A stretch of 64,000 nt of DNA, from positions 1 to 64,000 of the forward strand of contig JAZKDW010000050.1 in assembly GCA_040387375.1 (NCBI GenBank), in the 5' to 3' direction. A program made the translations under genes and the position numbers. Positions 33,648 through 42,818 of the stretch are shown here, in pieces. How positions within the stretch are numbered: the first letter of the stretch is position 1; every line of letters starts with the position of its first letter. The notes under the pieces are model-generated. The model did not search any database. It saw only the letters and a program-made list of their open reading frames with translations, and was not told the origin of the DNA. This DNA is from JAZKDW01 sp040387375. Lineage in GTDB: Bacteria > Pseudomonadota > Gammaproteobacteria > Burkholderiales > Burkholderiaceae_D.

Positions 33648-34337
33648 ATGAGAATTGCAGTCCTTGATGGTGACCGCAGCCAGACAGATCTGGTGCGCCA
33701 GGTACTTACCACTGCGAAGCATGCCTGCCAGTTTTTTGACGACGTCAAGGAAATGCTCACTCAATTGCGCAGGGATAACTATGACATGCTGATCATTCAC
33801 TGGCAAACACCGGATATCGGGGGGGCGGAAGTATTGCGCTGGGCAAGGGAACGATTACCGGCCAATCTGCCGGTGCTGCTTATAACCAGTCGCTCTGGGG
33901 AAGACGATATTGTTGCCGGGTTAACTGCTGGCGCCGATGATTACATGATCAAGCCACTCCGCCGCCGCGAACTGGTGGCGCGTGTACAGGCACTGTTACG
34001 ACGCGCCTATCCGACCGAAACCGCAGTCGAACATATTAGTTTTGGAAACTATATCTTTGAAACGCGTACCGGACGACTGACAATGAAAAGCGTGCCCGTC
34101 GAACTCACGCAAAAGGAATTTGATCTGGCGCTGCTGTTTTTCCGCAATATAGGCCAGCCCCTGTCGCGCGCCTATATTCTGGAAGCAGTCTGGGCACGCG
34201 ATGTCGAGATTCCCTCCCGCACCATGGATACGCATGTGTCACGCGTGCGAAGCAAACTGCAATTGCGGCCAGAGCATGGCTACCGGCTGGCGCCGGTTTA
34301 CAGCTATGGTTACCGGCTCGAACAGCTCGCGAAATAA
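33648..34337 (+). CDS. OmpR-type response regulator lacking the phosphoacceptor Asp
   Basis: The 229-aa protein has a receiver domain (residues 1-118) and an OmpR-type winged helix (130-227; SRAYILEAVWARDVEIPSRT, VSRVRSKLQL). The acidic pair (LDGD), the Ser/Thr (LLITSRS) and the Lys (DDYMIKPL) are present. The strand that normally ends in the phosphorylated Asp reads DMLIIHWQTPD, so His replaces it near residue 54. It therefore probably works without phosphorylation. No histidine kinase lies nearby. I chose the ATG at 33648, which gives the family N-terminus MRIAVLDGD. Confidence 0.9.
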   Translation: MRIAVLDGDRSQTDLVRQVLTTAKHACQFFDDVKEMLTQLRRDNYDMLIIHWQTPDIGGAEVLRWARERLPANLPVLLITSRSGEDDIVAGLTAGADDYMIKPLRRRELVARVQALLRRAYPTETAVEHISFGNYIFETRTGRLTMKSVPVELTQKEFDLALLFFRNIGQPLSRAYILEAVWARDVEIPSRTMDTHVSRVRSKLQLRPEHGYRLAPVYSYGYRLEQLAK

Positions 34338-34414
34338 CGCCAGACGATCCTGCCGGCGAACGTTGGCCGGCGCATCCCTCGGTTACCCTTCCGGCGCTTC
34401 GCAGCCTGGCACCG

Positions 34415-34441
34415 TTATGCGGCATGGCAAGGCGTTATAAT
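34415..34441 (+). promoter_or_regulatory. Candidate sigma-70 promoter of hemA
   Basis: A perfect TATAAT lies at 34436-34441, with a weak TTATGC at 34415-34420 (15-base spacing). It is 38 bases before the hemA ATG. Confidence 0.45.
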
Positions 34442-34478
34442 AGGCGCACTTCACCCCTTTACAAATTCAACGCCCGGA

Positions 34479-35768
34479 ATGCATCTCCTCGCCGTCGGCC
34501 TCAATCACAATACCGCGCCAGTCTCATTGCGCGAAAAGGTAGCCTTTCCGGCTGACCAGATCGGTCATGCCGTGACATCGGCTCGCACCTGGTTCGGGCG
34601 CAGCGCGCAATACGGCAATTCCGAAGAAGCAGCGATTCTTTCCACCTGCAATCGCACCGAGCTGTATGCGGCAAGCAAAGTGCAAAATGGCGTTGATGAA
34701 GCGGTCGATGCAGCCGCACATTTCCTGGCTGACTACCACAGACTGCCGTACGGCGATCTGCGCCCCTATCTGTACACACTTCCACAAGATGGCGCCGTGC
34801 GTCATGCATTTCGTGTGGCCTCAGGCCTTGACTCAATGGTGCTGGGCGAACCGCAGATCCTCGGACAAATGAAAGACGCAGTGCGTCAGGCTGATGCGGC
34901 GGGCGGCCTGGGCACCTATCTGCACCAGATGTTCCAGCGCACCTTCGCGGTTGCGAAGGAAGTGCGCAGCACTACCGAAATCGGGGCGCACAGTGTCTCG
35001 ATGGCAGCGGCGGCCGTCCGGCTGTCGCAACGCATCTTCGACACCATTTCGGATCAGCATGTGCTCTTCATCGGCGCCGGTGAAATGATCGAATTGTGCG
35101 CGACGCATTTCTCTGCGCAGAAGCCGAAAAGCCTGACCATCGCCAATCGCACGCTCGAGCGCGGCGAATTGCTGGCGCACCGTTTTAACGGCCGTGCGAT
35201 CCGCCTCGCCGATTTGCCCGAGCAATTGCCAAAATTCGACATCGTGATTTCATGCACGGCGTCGTCGCTGCCGATTATCGGCCTCGGCATGGTGGAGCGC
35301 GCAATCAAGGCTCGCCGTCACAAGCCGATGTTCATGGTCGACCTGGCCGTGCCGCGCGATATCGAATCCGAAGTCGCTCGCATGGATGACGTGTTCCTGT
35401 ACACGGTGGACGATCTGGGCGCCGCAGTCCAGGCCGGGATGGAAAACCGGCAGGCGGCAGTGGCCCAGGCGGAAGCCATTATTGAAACCCGGGTGCAATC
35501 CTTCATGCACTGGATTGATAGCCGCGCGATGGTGCCGCTGATCCTGGACCTGCAGGAGTCGAGCGAAATCATGCGCATGGCAGAACTGGAACGCGCGAGA
35601 AAATTGCTGGCCAAAGGTGAAGATATCGATGCCGTACTCGAAGCATTATCGAAAGGGCTCACGGCGAAATTCCTGCACGGCCCCCAGCAGGCCTTGCACA
35701 GTGCGCAAGGCGATGAACGTGCGCGCCTGGCCGCATTATTGCCGCAATTATTCCGCGCCAAGCGCTAG
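34479..35768 (+). CDS. hemA: Glutamyl-tRNA reductase
   Basis: The 429-aa enzyme reduces Glu-tRNA to glutamate-1-semialdehyde, the first committed step of tetrapyrrole synthesis. MHLLAVGLNHNTAPVSLREK at the start, the catalytic Cys in STCNRTELYA near residue 56, GLDSMVLGEPQILGQMK and the NADPH-binding VLFIGAGEMIELCATHF are standard. It heads the conserved hemA-prfA-prmC block, about 100 bases before prfA. Confidence 0.97.
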   Translation: MHLLAVGLNHNTAPVSLREKVAFPADQIGHAVTSARTWFGRSAQYGNSEEAAILSTCNRTELYAASKVQNGVDEAVDAAAHFLADYHRLPYGDLRPYLYTLPQDGAVRHAFRVASGLDSMVLGEPQILGQMKDAVRQADAAGGLGTYLHQMFQRTFAVAKEVRSTTEIGAHSVSMAAAAVRLSQRIFDTISDQHVLFIGAGEMIELCATHFSAQKPKSLTIANRTLERGELLAHRFNGRAIRLADLPEQLPKFDIVISCTASSLPIIGLGMVERAIKARRHKPMFMVDLAVPRDIESEVARMDDVFLYTVDDLGAAVQAGMENRQAAVAQAEAIIETRVQSFMHWIDSRAMVPLILDLQESSEIMRMAELERARKLLAKGEDIDAVLEALSKGLTAKFLHGPQQALHSAQGDERARLAALLPQLFRAKR

Positions 35769-35871
35769 CTACCCCGCTTCATTCCGCATCCTGCGCCGTG
35801 GGCACGGGATCGCCAGCCAATACCAGAGCGCCGCGGCGCCCCCGAGACAAATTCCATACTGAAGAAATACG

Positions 35872-36954
35872 ATGAAGCCATCAATGCTCGCCAAGCTCGA
35901 CCAGCTGGCCAACCGGCTGGAAGAGATCAACAACCTGCTGATGCAGGAAGACGCCACGTCCAGCATGGAAAACTACCGCAAGCTGACGCGTGAACATGCC
36001 GAACTCGATCCCCTGGTGGCGCTCTACGCCGCTTATACGCAAGCCGGCAATGATGTCAAAACCGCGCAGGACATGTTGACCGATCCGGACATGAAGGACT
36101 TCGCGCAGGAAGAAATCGGCACAGCAAAAGCGCGCATGGAACAGCTGGAAGCGGACCTGCAAAAAATGCTGCTGCCGAAAGATGCCAACGATGAGCGCAA
36201 TATTTTCCTCGAGATCCGGGCCGGCACCGGTGGCGATGAATCGGCCTTGTTTGCCGGCGACCTGCTGCGCATGTACATGCGTTTTGCCGAGCGCAATCGC
36301 TGGCAGGTCGAGATGGTGTCGGAATCAGCGTCGGAAGTCGGTGGCTACAAGGAAGCGATCGTGCGCATCGTCGGCTTCGGCGCGTATTCAAAACTGAAAT
36401 TCGAGTCTGGCGGACACCGCGTGCAACGTGTGCCGACAACCGAGACCCAGGGCCGCATCCATACTTCGGCATGCACGGTTGCCATCATGCCGGAAGCCGA
36501 TGAAGTCGAAGACGTCAACATCAACCCGGCCGATTTGCGCATTGACACGTACCGCGCGTCGGGTGCCGGCGGCCAGCACATCAACAAGACCGATTCAGCC
36601 GTGCGCATCACGCATCTGCCGACCGGCATCGTGGTCGAATGCCAGGACGACCGCAGCCAGCACAAGAACAAGGCATCGGCATTAAAAGTGCTCGCCGCGC
36701 GCATCAAGGACGTGCAATTGCGTGAACAACAATCAAAGGAAGCCGCCACCCGCAAATCGCTGATCGGCTCAGGCGACCGCAGCGAACGCATCCGAACTTA
36801 TAATTTCCCCCAAGGTCGGATGACTGACCATCGGATCAACCTTACCTTGTACAAACTTGATTTCATCATGGATGGCGATCTGTTCGAGCTGACCAATGCA
36901 CTGGTGGCCGAACATCAGGCTGAATTGCTGGCCGCGCTCGGTGACGACGTCTAG
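35872..36954 (+). CDS. prfA: Peptide chain release factor 1
   Basis: The 360-aa protein ends translation at UAA and UAG. The GAGGQHINKTDSAVRITHLP segment holds the methylated GGQ, near residue 235. The length and start (MKPSMLAKLDQLANRLEEIN) are standard. The GGQ glutamine is the substrate of PrmC, encoded two genes downstream. Confidence 0.97.
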   Translation: MKPSMLAKLDQLANRLEEINNLLMQEDATSSMENYRKLTREHAELDPLVALYAAYTQAGNDVKTAQDMLTDPDMKDFAQEEIGTAKARMEQLEADLQKMLLPKDANDERNIFLEIRAGTGGDESALFAGDLLRMYMRFAERNRWQVEMVSESASEVGGYKEAIVRIVGFGAYSKLKFESGGHRVQRVPTTETQGRIHTSACTVAIMPEADEVEDVNINPADLRIDTYRASGAGGQHINKTDSAVRITHLPTGIVVECQDDRSQHKNKASALKVLAARIKDVQLREQQSKEAATRKSLIGSGDRSERIRTYNFPQGRMTDHRINLTLYKLDFIMDGDLFELTNALVAEHQAELLAALGDDV

Positions 36955-37055
36955 TGGATCACTGGTATTACTTGAAGCAGTAGTAAAGAATAAATAGATG
37001 ACACTGGGACAAGCGCGCATTATTTTTATCGAAGTCTTTTTTAACGTCTGAAAAT

Positions 37056-37553
37056 ATGAAAACATCAAAACCCGTTTTACTGATTGTTGCCTTCCTGTCC
37101 TTGGCATTGCTCGGGGTTGGGCTGTACTTGCAGCATGTCAAACAAATGCAGCCATGCCCGCTGTGCGTCATCCAGCGTTACGCCTTTGCCGCAGTGGCCA
37201 TCATTTGTCTTGTGTTTGCCTTCCTGCCGCGTAGCGCAACGAGGATCGGCGCCGGTGTTGGCGCGCTTGCCGCACTGGCCGGCGCCGGCGTCGCCGGCTG
37301 GCATTTGTGGATCAAGGCAAATCCGACAGTCTCATGCGGGATTGATCCGCTGGAGACCTCGCTCAACACCATTCCGACCGCGAAATTAATGCCCTTCCTG
37401 TTCCAGGCCGACGGCCTGTGCACCACCGAGTACGCGCCGATCCTGGGTTTGTCGATTCCCCAATGGTCGATAATCTGGTTTGTCCTGTTCCTCATCGTGC
37501 TGGGCTGGGCTGCATTCAGGCGCGTCAACAGTGACACCGGTTTCGGAAGGTAG
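37056..37553 (+). CDS. dsbB: Disulfide bond formation protein B
   Basis: The 165-aa inner-membrane protein has four hydrophobic helices. It carries the first redox pair CPLC (near residue 36) and a second pair in CGIDP and CTTEY. It reoxidises DsbA and passes electrons to quinones. Its place between prfA and prmC is unusual compared with the more common direct prfA-prmC neighbourhood. Confidence 0.93.
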   Translation: MKTSKPVLLIVAFLSLALLGVGLYLQHVKQMQPCPLCVIQRYAFAAVAIICLVFAFLPRSATRIGAGVGALAALAGAGVAGWHLWIKANPTVSCGIDPLETSLNTIPTAKLMPFLFQADGLCTTEYAPILGLSIPQWSIIWFVLFLIVLGWAAFRRVNSDTGFGR

Positions 37554-37562
37554 GCTGTCGAT

Positions 37563-38432
37563 ATGGCGGCGGATGATTCCCGCGTGAAGATTGAGACCGG
37601 CGCGCCGGCGCTGTCGGGGATGTCGATCGCCAGCATTGTCAAACAACCGCCCATCGATCCACTGGACGCCCGCATCCTGTTGAGCGCGGCGCTCAAGCTG
37701 TCACGGGTTCAGCTCATTACGCGATCGGAACACACACTCACCGCTGACGAAGCGCGCCGCCTGTCGGCACTCTTCGAGCGTCGCGTCAACGGCGAACCAA
37801 TCGCCTATATCGTCGGCGAGCGTGAATTTTACGGGCTCGCATTTCATGTGACGCCCGCTGTCCTGATCCCGCGCCCGGAGACTGAATTGCTGGTGGAACT
37901 GGCGCTCGAGCGTTTGCCGCAAAATGGCCGCGTGCTGGACATGGGCACCGGTTCCGGCGCCATTGCGGTGGCGCTTGCCCACAGTCGGCCGGATGCCTCC
38001 GTCACTGCACTCGATGTCAGCCCGGCAGCACTGGCAATTGCCCGGCAAAACGCCACCGCGCATGGCGCCCGTGTCGTTTTCATGCAAAGCGACTGGTACG
38101 GCGCACTACATGAACAGCGATTCGATCTCATCCTCTCCAATCCACCCTATATCGTGGCCGGCGACCGCCATCTGTCGCAAGGCGATCTGCGTTTTGAACC
38201 GGTCGGCGCGCTGACTGACCATGCCGATGGCCTGTCAGCGCTGCGCACGATCATTGCCGGCGCATCGCGCCATCTGGCGCCCGGCGGATGGCTGTTGATG
38301 GAACATGGTTTTGACCAGGCGGCAGCGGTACGCCGCCTGCTGGAAGCACACGCATTTTGCGAGATGCAAAGCTGGCGCGATCTGGCTGGCATCGAACGCG
38401 CCAGCGGTGGTGCGACAGGACGCAGGAATTGA
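37563..38432 (+). CDS. prmC: Release factor glutamine methyltransferase
   Basis: The 289-aa SAM-dependent enzyme methylates the GGQ glutamine of RF1 and RF2. SAM motif VLDMGTGSGAIAVALAH lies near residue 121 and the catalytic NPPY (LILSNPPYIV) near residue 190. It starts 9 bases after dsbB, so it is probably co-transcribed. Confidence 0.95.
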   Translation: MAADDSRVKIETGAPALSGMSIASIVKQPPIDPLDARILLSAALKLSRVQLITRSEHTLTADEARRLSALFERRVNGEPIAYIVGEREFYGLAFHVTPAVLIPRPETELLVELALERLPQNGRVLDMGTGSGAIAVALAHSRPDASVTALDVSPAALAIARQNATAHGARVVFMQSDWYGALHEQRFDLILSNPPYIVAGDRHLSQGDLRFEPVGALTDHADGLSALRTIIAGASRHLAPGGWLLMEHGFDQAAAVRRLLEAHAFCEMQSWRDLAGIERASGGATGRRN

Positions 38433-38562
38433 ACCAGCAACAATTGTGTGCACCGATTTGCCCAACTCCCCTGCCAAACGCTTTTTCTGTGCTGTCAAGA
38501 CTGGCGCATTCTTTTAAATTGCGTATCATTCATCGCTTGTTTTCCTCACTCTGACTCCCCCC

Positions 38563-40908
38563 ATGTTGCCTTCAATCGAACAACGTCTTGCCCTCGAACT
38601 CGTTGCAAAACCCGTGCAGGTCGCGGCCGCCATCGCCTTGCTGGACGAAGGCGCCACGGTGCCCTTCATCGCACGCTATCGCAAGGAGGCAACAGGCGGC
38701 CTCGACGATATCCAGCTGCGCCTGCTGGAAGAGCGTTTGCGTTATCTGCGTGAGCTGGAAAGCCGCCGCGATGCCATCACGGCATCGATCGAAGAGCAAG
38801 GCAAGATGACGCCGGAATTACGCGATCTGATCATGCATGCGGAGGACAAGACACGGCTGGAAGACCTTTACCTGCCGTACAAGCAGAAACGCCGCACCAA
38901 GGCGCAAATCGCGCTGGAAGCCGGTCTCAAGCCGCTGGCCGATGCGCTGCTGGCCGATCCGTCACTGAACCCGGAACAGGAAGCCGAACAATATCTGAAG
39001 CCCGCCTTTACCACCGACAGCGGCGATAACCCGGGCGTGGCCGATAGCAAGGCGGCGCTGGATGGCGCACGGCAGATTCTGATGGAACGCTTTGCCGAGG
39101 ACGCAACACTGCTGCAGGCATTGCGCGAGTACCTGACCGAGCATGGCGTGGTGGAATCCAAGGTGATCGACGGCAAACAGGATGCGGGCGAAAAATTCGC
39201 GGATTATTTCGATTATTCCGAAACCATCGGCACCATCCCGTCGCACCGCGCGCTGGCCTTGTTCCGCGGCCGCCGCGAAGAAATGCTCAATGTCGTGCTG
39301 CGCCTTGATACCGAGGAAGAAAAGCCGAAATGGGACGCCCCGCATAATCCTTGCGAAGGCCGCATCGCCGCGCGTTTCGGCATCAGCAACCAGGGCCGCC
39401 CGGCGGATAAATGGCTGGCCGACACGGTACGCTGGACCTGGCGCGTGAAGGTGTTCATGCATCTGGAAACCGAATTGATGACCGGGCTGCGCGAAAAAGC
39501 CGAAGTCGAGGCAATCAATGTATTTGCGCTCAACCTGAAAGCGCTGCTGCTGGCTGCGCCGGCCGGACCGCGCGCCACCATGGGACTGGATCCCGGCCTG
39601 CGCACCGGCGTCAAGGTTGCCGTCGTGGATGCGACCGGCAAAGTGCTGGACACCACCGCCATCTATCCGCACCAGCCGCGCAATGACTGGGACGGCTCGC
39701 TGCATGTGCTGGCGCAACTGGCGGCAAAACACAATGTAGCGCTGATTTCGATCGGCAACGGCACCGCATCGCGGGAAACCGACAAGCTGGCGCTGGACCT
39801 GATCAAGCTGCGTCCTGAATTGAAGTTGACCAAGATCGTCGTCTCCGAAGCAGGCGCATCGGTGTATTCCGCATCCGAATTTGCCTCGCGCGAATTGCCT
39901 GACATGGACGTATCGCTGCGCGGCGCGGTATCGATTGCACGCCGCCTGCAGGATCCGCTGGCGGAGCTGGTCAAGATCGATCCGAAATCGATCGGCGTCG
40001 GCCAGTATCAGCACGACGTCGGTCAGACCCAGCTGGCGCGCTCGCTCGACGCTGTGGTCGAGGATTGCGTGAATGCCGTTGGTGTCGATGTCAATACCGC
40101 CTCGGCGCCGCTGCTGGCGCGGGTGTCCGGCCTCAATACGAGTGTCGCGCAAAGCATCGTCACCTACCGCGATCAGAAAGGCATGTTCACGTCGCGCGCG
40201 GCCTTGCGCGCGGTGCCGCGACTGGGCGACAAGACGTTCGAGCAGGCGGCCGGCTTCCTGCGCGTGATGGTCAGCGACAATCCGCTCGACGCCTCGGCGG
40301 TGCATCCGGAATCGTATCCCCTGGTCGAAAAAATCCTGGCCGACATCAGGAAGGATGTCAAAAGCATCATCGGCGACAGCAGGCTGCTGCAATCGCTGAA
40401 CCCGGCCAAATATGCCGATGACAAGTTCGGCGTGCCGACCATCACCGACATCCTGAAAGAGCTGGAAAAGCCGGGGCGTGATCCGCGCCCTGAATTTACG
40501 ACAGCCACCTTCAAGGAAGGCATCGAGGAAATCAGGGATTTGCGGCCGGACATGATCCTCGAAGGTGTGGTGACCAATGTCGCCGCATTTGGCGCATTTG
40601 TCGATATCGGCGTGCATCAGGATGGCCTGGTGCATATTTCGGCCCTGTCCAACACCTTCGTGAAAGATCCGCACACGGTCGTCAAGGCTGGCCAGGTGGT
40701 CAAGGTAAAAGTGCTGGAAGTCGATGAAAAACGCAAGCGCATCGCCCTGACCATGCGTTTGTCCGATACCGCGCCCGTGGCCGGCGCCAAACCCGAGCAA
40801 CGGGGCGACCGCAACGACGCGAAGCGGCTTTCCCAGCACCAGCAGCAGCCCCGCCAGCCCGCGACAAATAGTGCAATGGCAGCGGCATTTGCGAAGCTGA
40901 AGTCTTAG
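38563..40908 (+). CDS. tex: Tex-family S1 RNA-binding transcription accessory protein
   Basis: The 781-aa protein has the Tex order: an N-terminal helical domain (EERLRYLRELESRRDAITAS), a YqgF/RNase H-like domain (MGLDPGLRTGVKVAVVDATG, near residue 335) and helix-hairpin-helix motifs (GVDVNTASAPLLARVSGLN, VPRLGDKTFEQAAGFLR). A C-terminal S1 domain follows (GVVTNVAAFGAFVDIGVHQD near residue 670). Tex binds RNA and transcription complexes. The tail is Gln- and basic-rich. Confidence 0.96.
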   Translation: MLPSIEQRLALELVAKPVQVAAAIALLDEGATVPFIARYRKEATGGLDDIQLRLLEERLRYLRELESRRDAITASIEEQGKMTPELRDLIMHAEDKTRLEDLYLPYKQKRRTKAQIALEAGLKPLADALLADPSLNPEQEAEQYLKPAFTTDSGDNPGVADSKAALDGARQILMERFAEDATLLQALREYLTEHGVVESKVIDGKQDAGEKFADYFDYSETIGTIPSHRALALFRGRREEMLNVVLRLDTEEEKPKWDAPHNPCEGRIAARFGISNQGRPADKWLADTVRWTWRVKVFMHLETELMTGLREKAEVEAINVFALNLKALLLAAPAGPRATMGLDPGLRTGVKVAVVDATGKVLDTTAIYPHQPRNDWDGSLHVLAQLAAKHNVALISIGNGTASRETDKLALDLIKLRPELKLTKIVVSEAGASVYSASEFASRELPDMDVSLRGAVSIARRLQDPLAELVKIDPKSIGVGQYQHDVGQTQLARSLDAVVEDCVNAVGVDVNTASAPLLARVSGLNTSVAQSIVTYRDQKGMFTSRAALRAVPRLGDKTFEQAAGFLRVMVSDNPLDASAVHPESYPLVEKILADIRKDVKSIIGDSRLLQSLNPAKYADDKFGVPTITDILKELEKPGRDPRPEFTTATFKEGIEEIRDLRPDMILEGVVTNVAAFGAFVDIGVHQDGLVHISALSNTFVKDPHTVVKAGQVVKVKVLEVDEKRKRIALTMRLSDTAPVAGAKPEQRGDRNDAKRLSQHQQQPRQPATNSAMAAAFAKLKS

Positions 40909-40933
40909 TTAAGCGGCTCGGCCCCGTTTTTCC

Positions 40934-40939
40934 TATAAT
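40934..40939 (+). promoter_or_regulatory. Candidate -10 element of grxD
   Basis: A perfect TATAAT lies 28 bases before the grxD start, just after the tex stop. The -35 element is poor, with TTAAGC at 40909-40914 the only candidate (19-base spacing). Confidence 0.4.
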
Positions 40940-40966
40940 GGGGATGTTAATTACAGTGAGGCAGCC

Positions 40967-41278
40967 ATGAGCGATGTACAAAATTGGATCAAAGAGACCG
41001 TGACACAAAATCAGGTCGTGTTGTTTATGAAGGGAACGGCCCAGTTTCCGCAATGCGGCTTTTCCGGGCGTGCGGTGCAATTGCTGAAAGCCAGCGGCGT
41101 CGACAACATCGTTACCGTCAATGTGCTGGATGATCCTGACGTCCGTCAGGGCATCAAGGACTTCTCGAACTGGCCCACCATTCCGCAGCTTTATGTCAAA
41201 GGCGAATTTGTCGGCGGATCGGATATCCTGAATGAGATGTACGAATCGGGCGAGTTACAAGCCTTGCTGAAAGCGTAA
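40967..41278 (+). CDS. grxD: Monothiol glutaredoxin
   Basis: The 103-aa Grx4-type protein keeps the monothiol CGFS active site (FPQCGFSGRAVQLL, Cys near residue 30), the WPTIPQLYV cis-Pro segment and GGSDILNEM. It binds and passes on [2Fe-2S] clusters with glutathione. In related genomes ubiX follows this gene; here only a ubiX stump remains. Confidence 0.96.
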   Translation: MSDVQNWIKETVTQNQVVLFMKGTAQFPQCGFSGRAVQLLKASGVDNIVTVNVLDDPDVRQGIKDFSNWPTIPQLYVKGEFVGGSDILNEMYESGELQALLKA

Positions 41279-41284
41279 GTTCCG

Positions 41285-41318
41285 GGCGTCCGCTGGCGCT
41301 TCGCCAGACCCGGACGCC
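41285..41318 (+). terminator. Hairpin after grxD
   Basis: A two-part stem: GGCGTCCG (41285-41292) with CGGACGCC (41311-41318), and an inner CTGGCG (41293-41298) with CGCCAG (41302-41307) closing a 3-base loop. There is no T-tract, so termination is uncertain. Confidence 0.5.
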
Positions 41319-41321
41319 ATT

Positions 41322-41381
41322 GCCAGACACCTGATCGTCGCCATCTCCGGCGCGACTGGTGCCATTCCGGGCGTGCGCCAC
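41322..41381 (+). pseudogene. ubiX: 5' stump of ubiX (flavin prenyltransferase)
   Basis: About 17 codons read HLIVAISGATGAIPGVRHC, the N-terminus of UbiX. The expected ATG is ATT here, and the homology ends abruptly after VRH. The following sequence (41382-41570) keeps an open frame but no UbiX similarity. UbiX makes prenylated FMN for the UbiD decarboxylase in ubiquinone synthesis, so a functional copy should exist elsewhere in the genome. Confidence 0.78.
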
Positions 41382-41832
41382 TGCAGGTGCGCGACATGCA
41401 AGGCATGCAAACATCTGAACCCATGCCCTGCACCGTTTGCAGGCGTGAGGCAATGCCTCACAAAACCCCCTGCCATACCCTCCCAGCATGCAGCATTTGC
41501 CATTGCCGCTCGTGATCGAACACGGTGGAAGGCGCTGCGCTTTTCCCCCCTACAATTTCTGCCCCAGCGCTAACTACTGCGCAATCATTGAGACTTCCAT
41601 TTATCTTACATACCAAAAAGTATTTGTCCGACATCGGATAGATTGGTTTTTGGTGCAAAGTGAGCCTTTCGAGTCCAAGTCTCGAGAAGAATTAACAGCT
41701 ATGTTTTTTCACAAATTCAAAACGGTTTACTTTCAAGATCAGCCAGTCACTTGCCAAGAAACTGCCAAAAACCGGCAATGATTTTTGCAAATGTGCAGCT
41801 TACCCAATCATCAATTTATCAAGGAGCATCGA
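41382..41832. other. Gap after the ubiX stump, no complete gene
   Basis: An open frame rich in Cys and Ala continues to 41573 but looks non-coding. The last 100 bases are AT-rich and probably hold the promoter of the LysM gene. Confidence 0.45.
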
Positions 41833-42339
41833 ATGGGATTTTTTGACTTCGTACGTAACGCTGGTGAGAAATTATTCAATCCGCAAGCCTCTGCGGGCGC
41901 AGCACCAACTGCTGCTGCCGCAGCACCCTCGCAAGCGGATGTCGCAGCATTAAATAACAAAGCCAGTACGGCCATTTTGAATTATATAAAACAGCAAAAT
42001 TTAAAATCAGACAAGGTATCGGTCTCATTTGACGGCGCGACCTCAACGGTCACCGTAAGCGGAGAAGTCCCGGATCAGACGACCCGCGAAAAGATTGTGC
42101 TCTGCTGCGGTAACGTGGGTTCAGTAGAGAGAGTGAACGACCAGATGACAGTTGCCGTGCAAGGTGAGGAGGCCGCGTTCTACACCGTAAAAAGTGGCGA
42201 TAACCTGTCGAAAATTTCGAAGCAGTTTTATGGCGATGCCAATCAGTACAACAAGATTTTTGAAGCGAATAAGCCCATGCTCACCGACCCGGACAAGATA
42301 TATCCTGGCCAGACATTGCGTATCCCTCCCGCGCCCTGA
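41833..42339 (+). CDS. BON-LysM protein, Kbp (YgaU)-like
   Basis: The 168-aa protein has the YgaU/Kbp N-terminus (MGFFDFVRNAGEKLF), an Ala-rich linker, a BON domain (about 50-108; VSFDGATSTVTVSGEVPDQT) and a C-terminal LysM (about 115-166; YTVKSGDNLSKISKQFYGDA). E. coli Kbp is a cytoplasmic K+-binding protein of this build. No signal peptide is present. I chose the ATG at 41833 with AAGGAG upstream. Confidence 0.9.
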   Translation: MGFFDFVRNAGEKLFNPQASAGAAPTAAAAAPSQADVAALNNKASTAILNYIKQQNLKSDKVSVSFDGATSTVTVSGEVPDQTTREKIVLCCGNVGSVERVNDQMTVAVQGEEAAFYTVKSGDNLSKISKQFYGDANQYNKIFEANKPMLTDPDKIYPGQTLRIPPAP

Positions 42340-42433
42340 CCTCTGGAGAAAAGCGGCGGCATTGTGATCTATGTTATGTTGAGCGGACTGCGATGCTGTC
42401 TTTTCAAGATGTAATTTAAGAGGGGGAAATAAA

Positions 42434-42787
42434 ATGGCAGGATTTCTTGGGATTTTTGGCTCTGCACAAAAAAAGCCGCCACTTTCTGCACCCCTGAATA
42501 AAATCACTGCCCCATTCACCTTGATCAATCAAACGCCGCACTTTGCGACGATCAGGCTGAACAAGGATTTTATTTTCAAAGGACAGCCGGTTCGCTTGCT
42601 CGACTCTCAAAGCGAAGCCCTCTGGTACGAATATCTCTATGAAAATCATCATTTGATGCTGATCAAGGGAAGACTTCGTGATGAGTATGTCGTTTGCCAA
42701 AAACTTTGCGAAACCATAATTTGCGCGACTGAAGCCGCGCTTTCAGGAGACGCAAGCCATCCGTTCCCCGAGACAAAATTCCGCTGA
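42434..42787 (+). CDS. Hypothetical protein (117 aa)
   Basis: A soluble protein of no family I recognise. The middle (IRLNKDFIFKGQPVRLLDSQ; EALWYEYLYENHHLMLIKGR) reads like a real beta-rich domain. A purine-rich GAGGGGGAAAT lies just before the ATG. It follows the Kbp-like gene on the same strand with a 94-base gap. Confidence 0.65.
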   Translation: MAGFLGIFGSAQKKPPLSAPLNKITAPFTLINQTPHFATIRLNKDFIFKGQPVRLLDSQSEALWYEYLYENHHLMLIKGRLRDEYVVCQKLCETIICATEAALSGDASHPFPETKFR

Positions 42788-42818
42788 CAAGCCTGATGCA
42801 AACGGCCTGGGTGAGCCC

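Noticed and set aside
38962..40839. 625-aa minus-strand frame opposite tex
   Set aside because: His/Gln/Arg-rich antisense shadow of a well-conserved gene, with no motif of its own.
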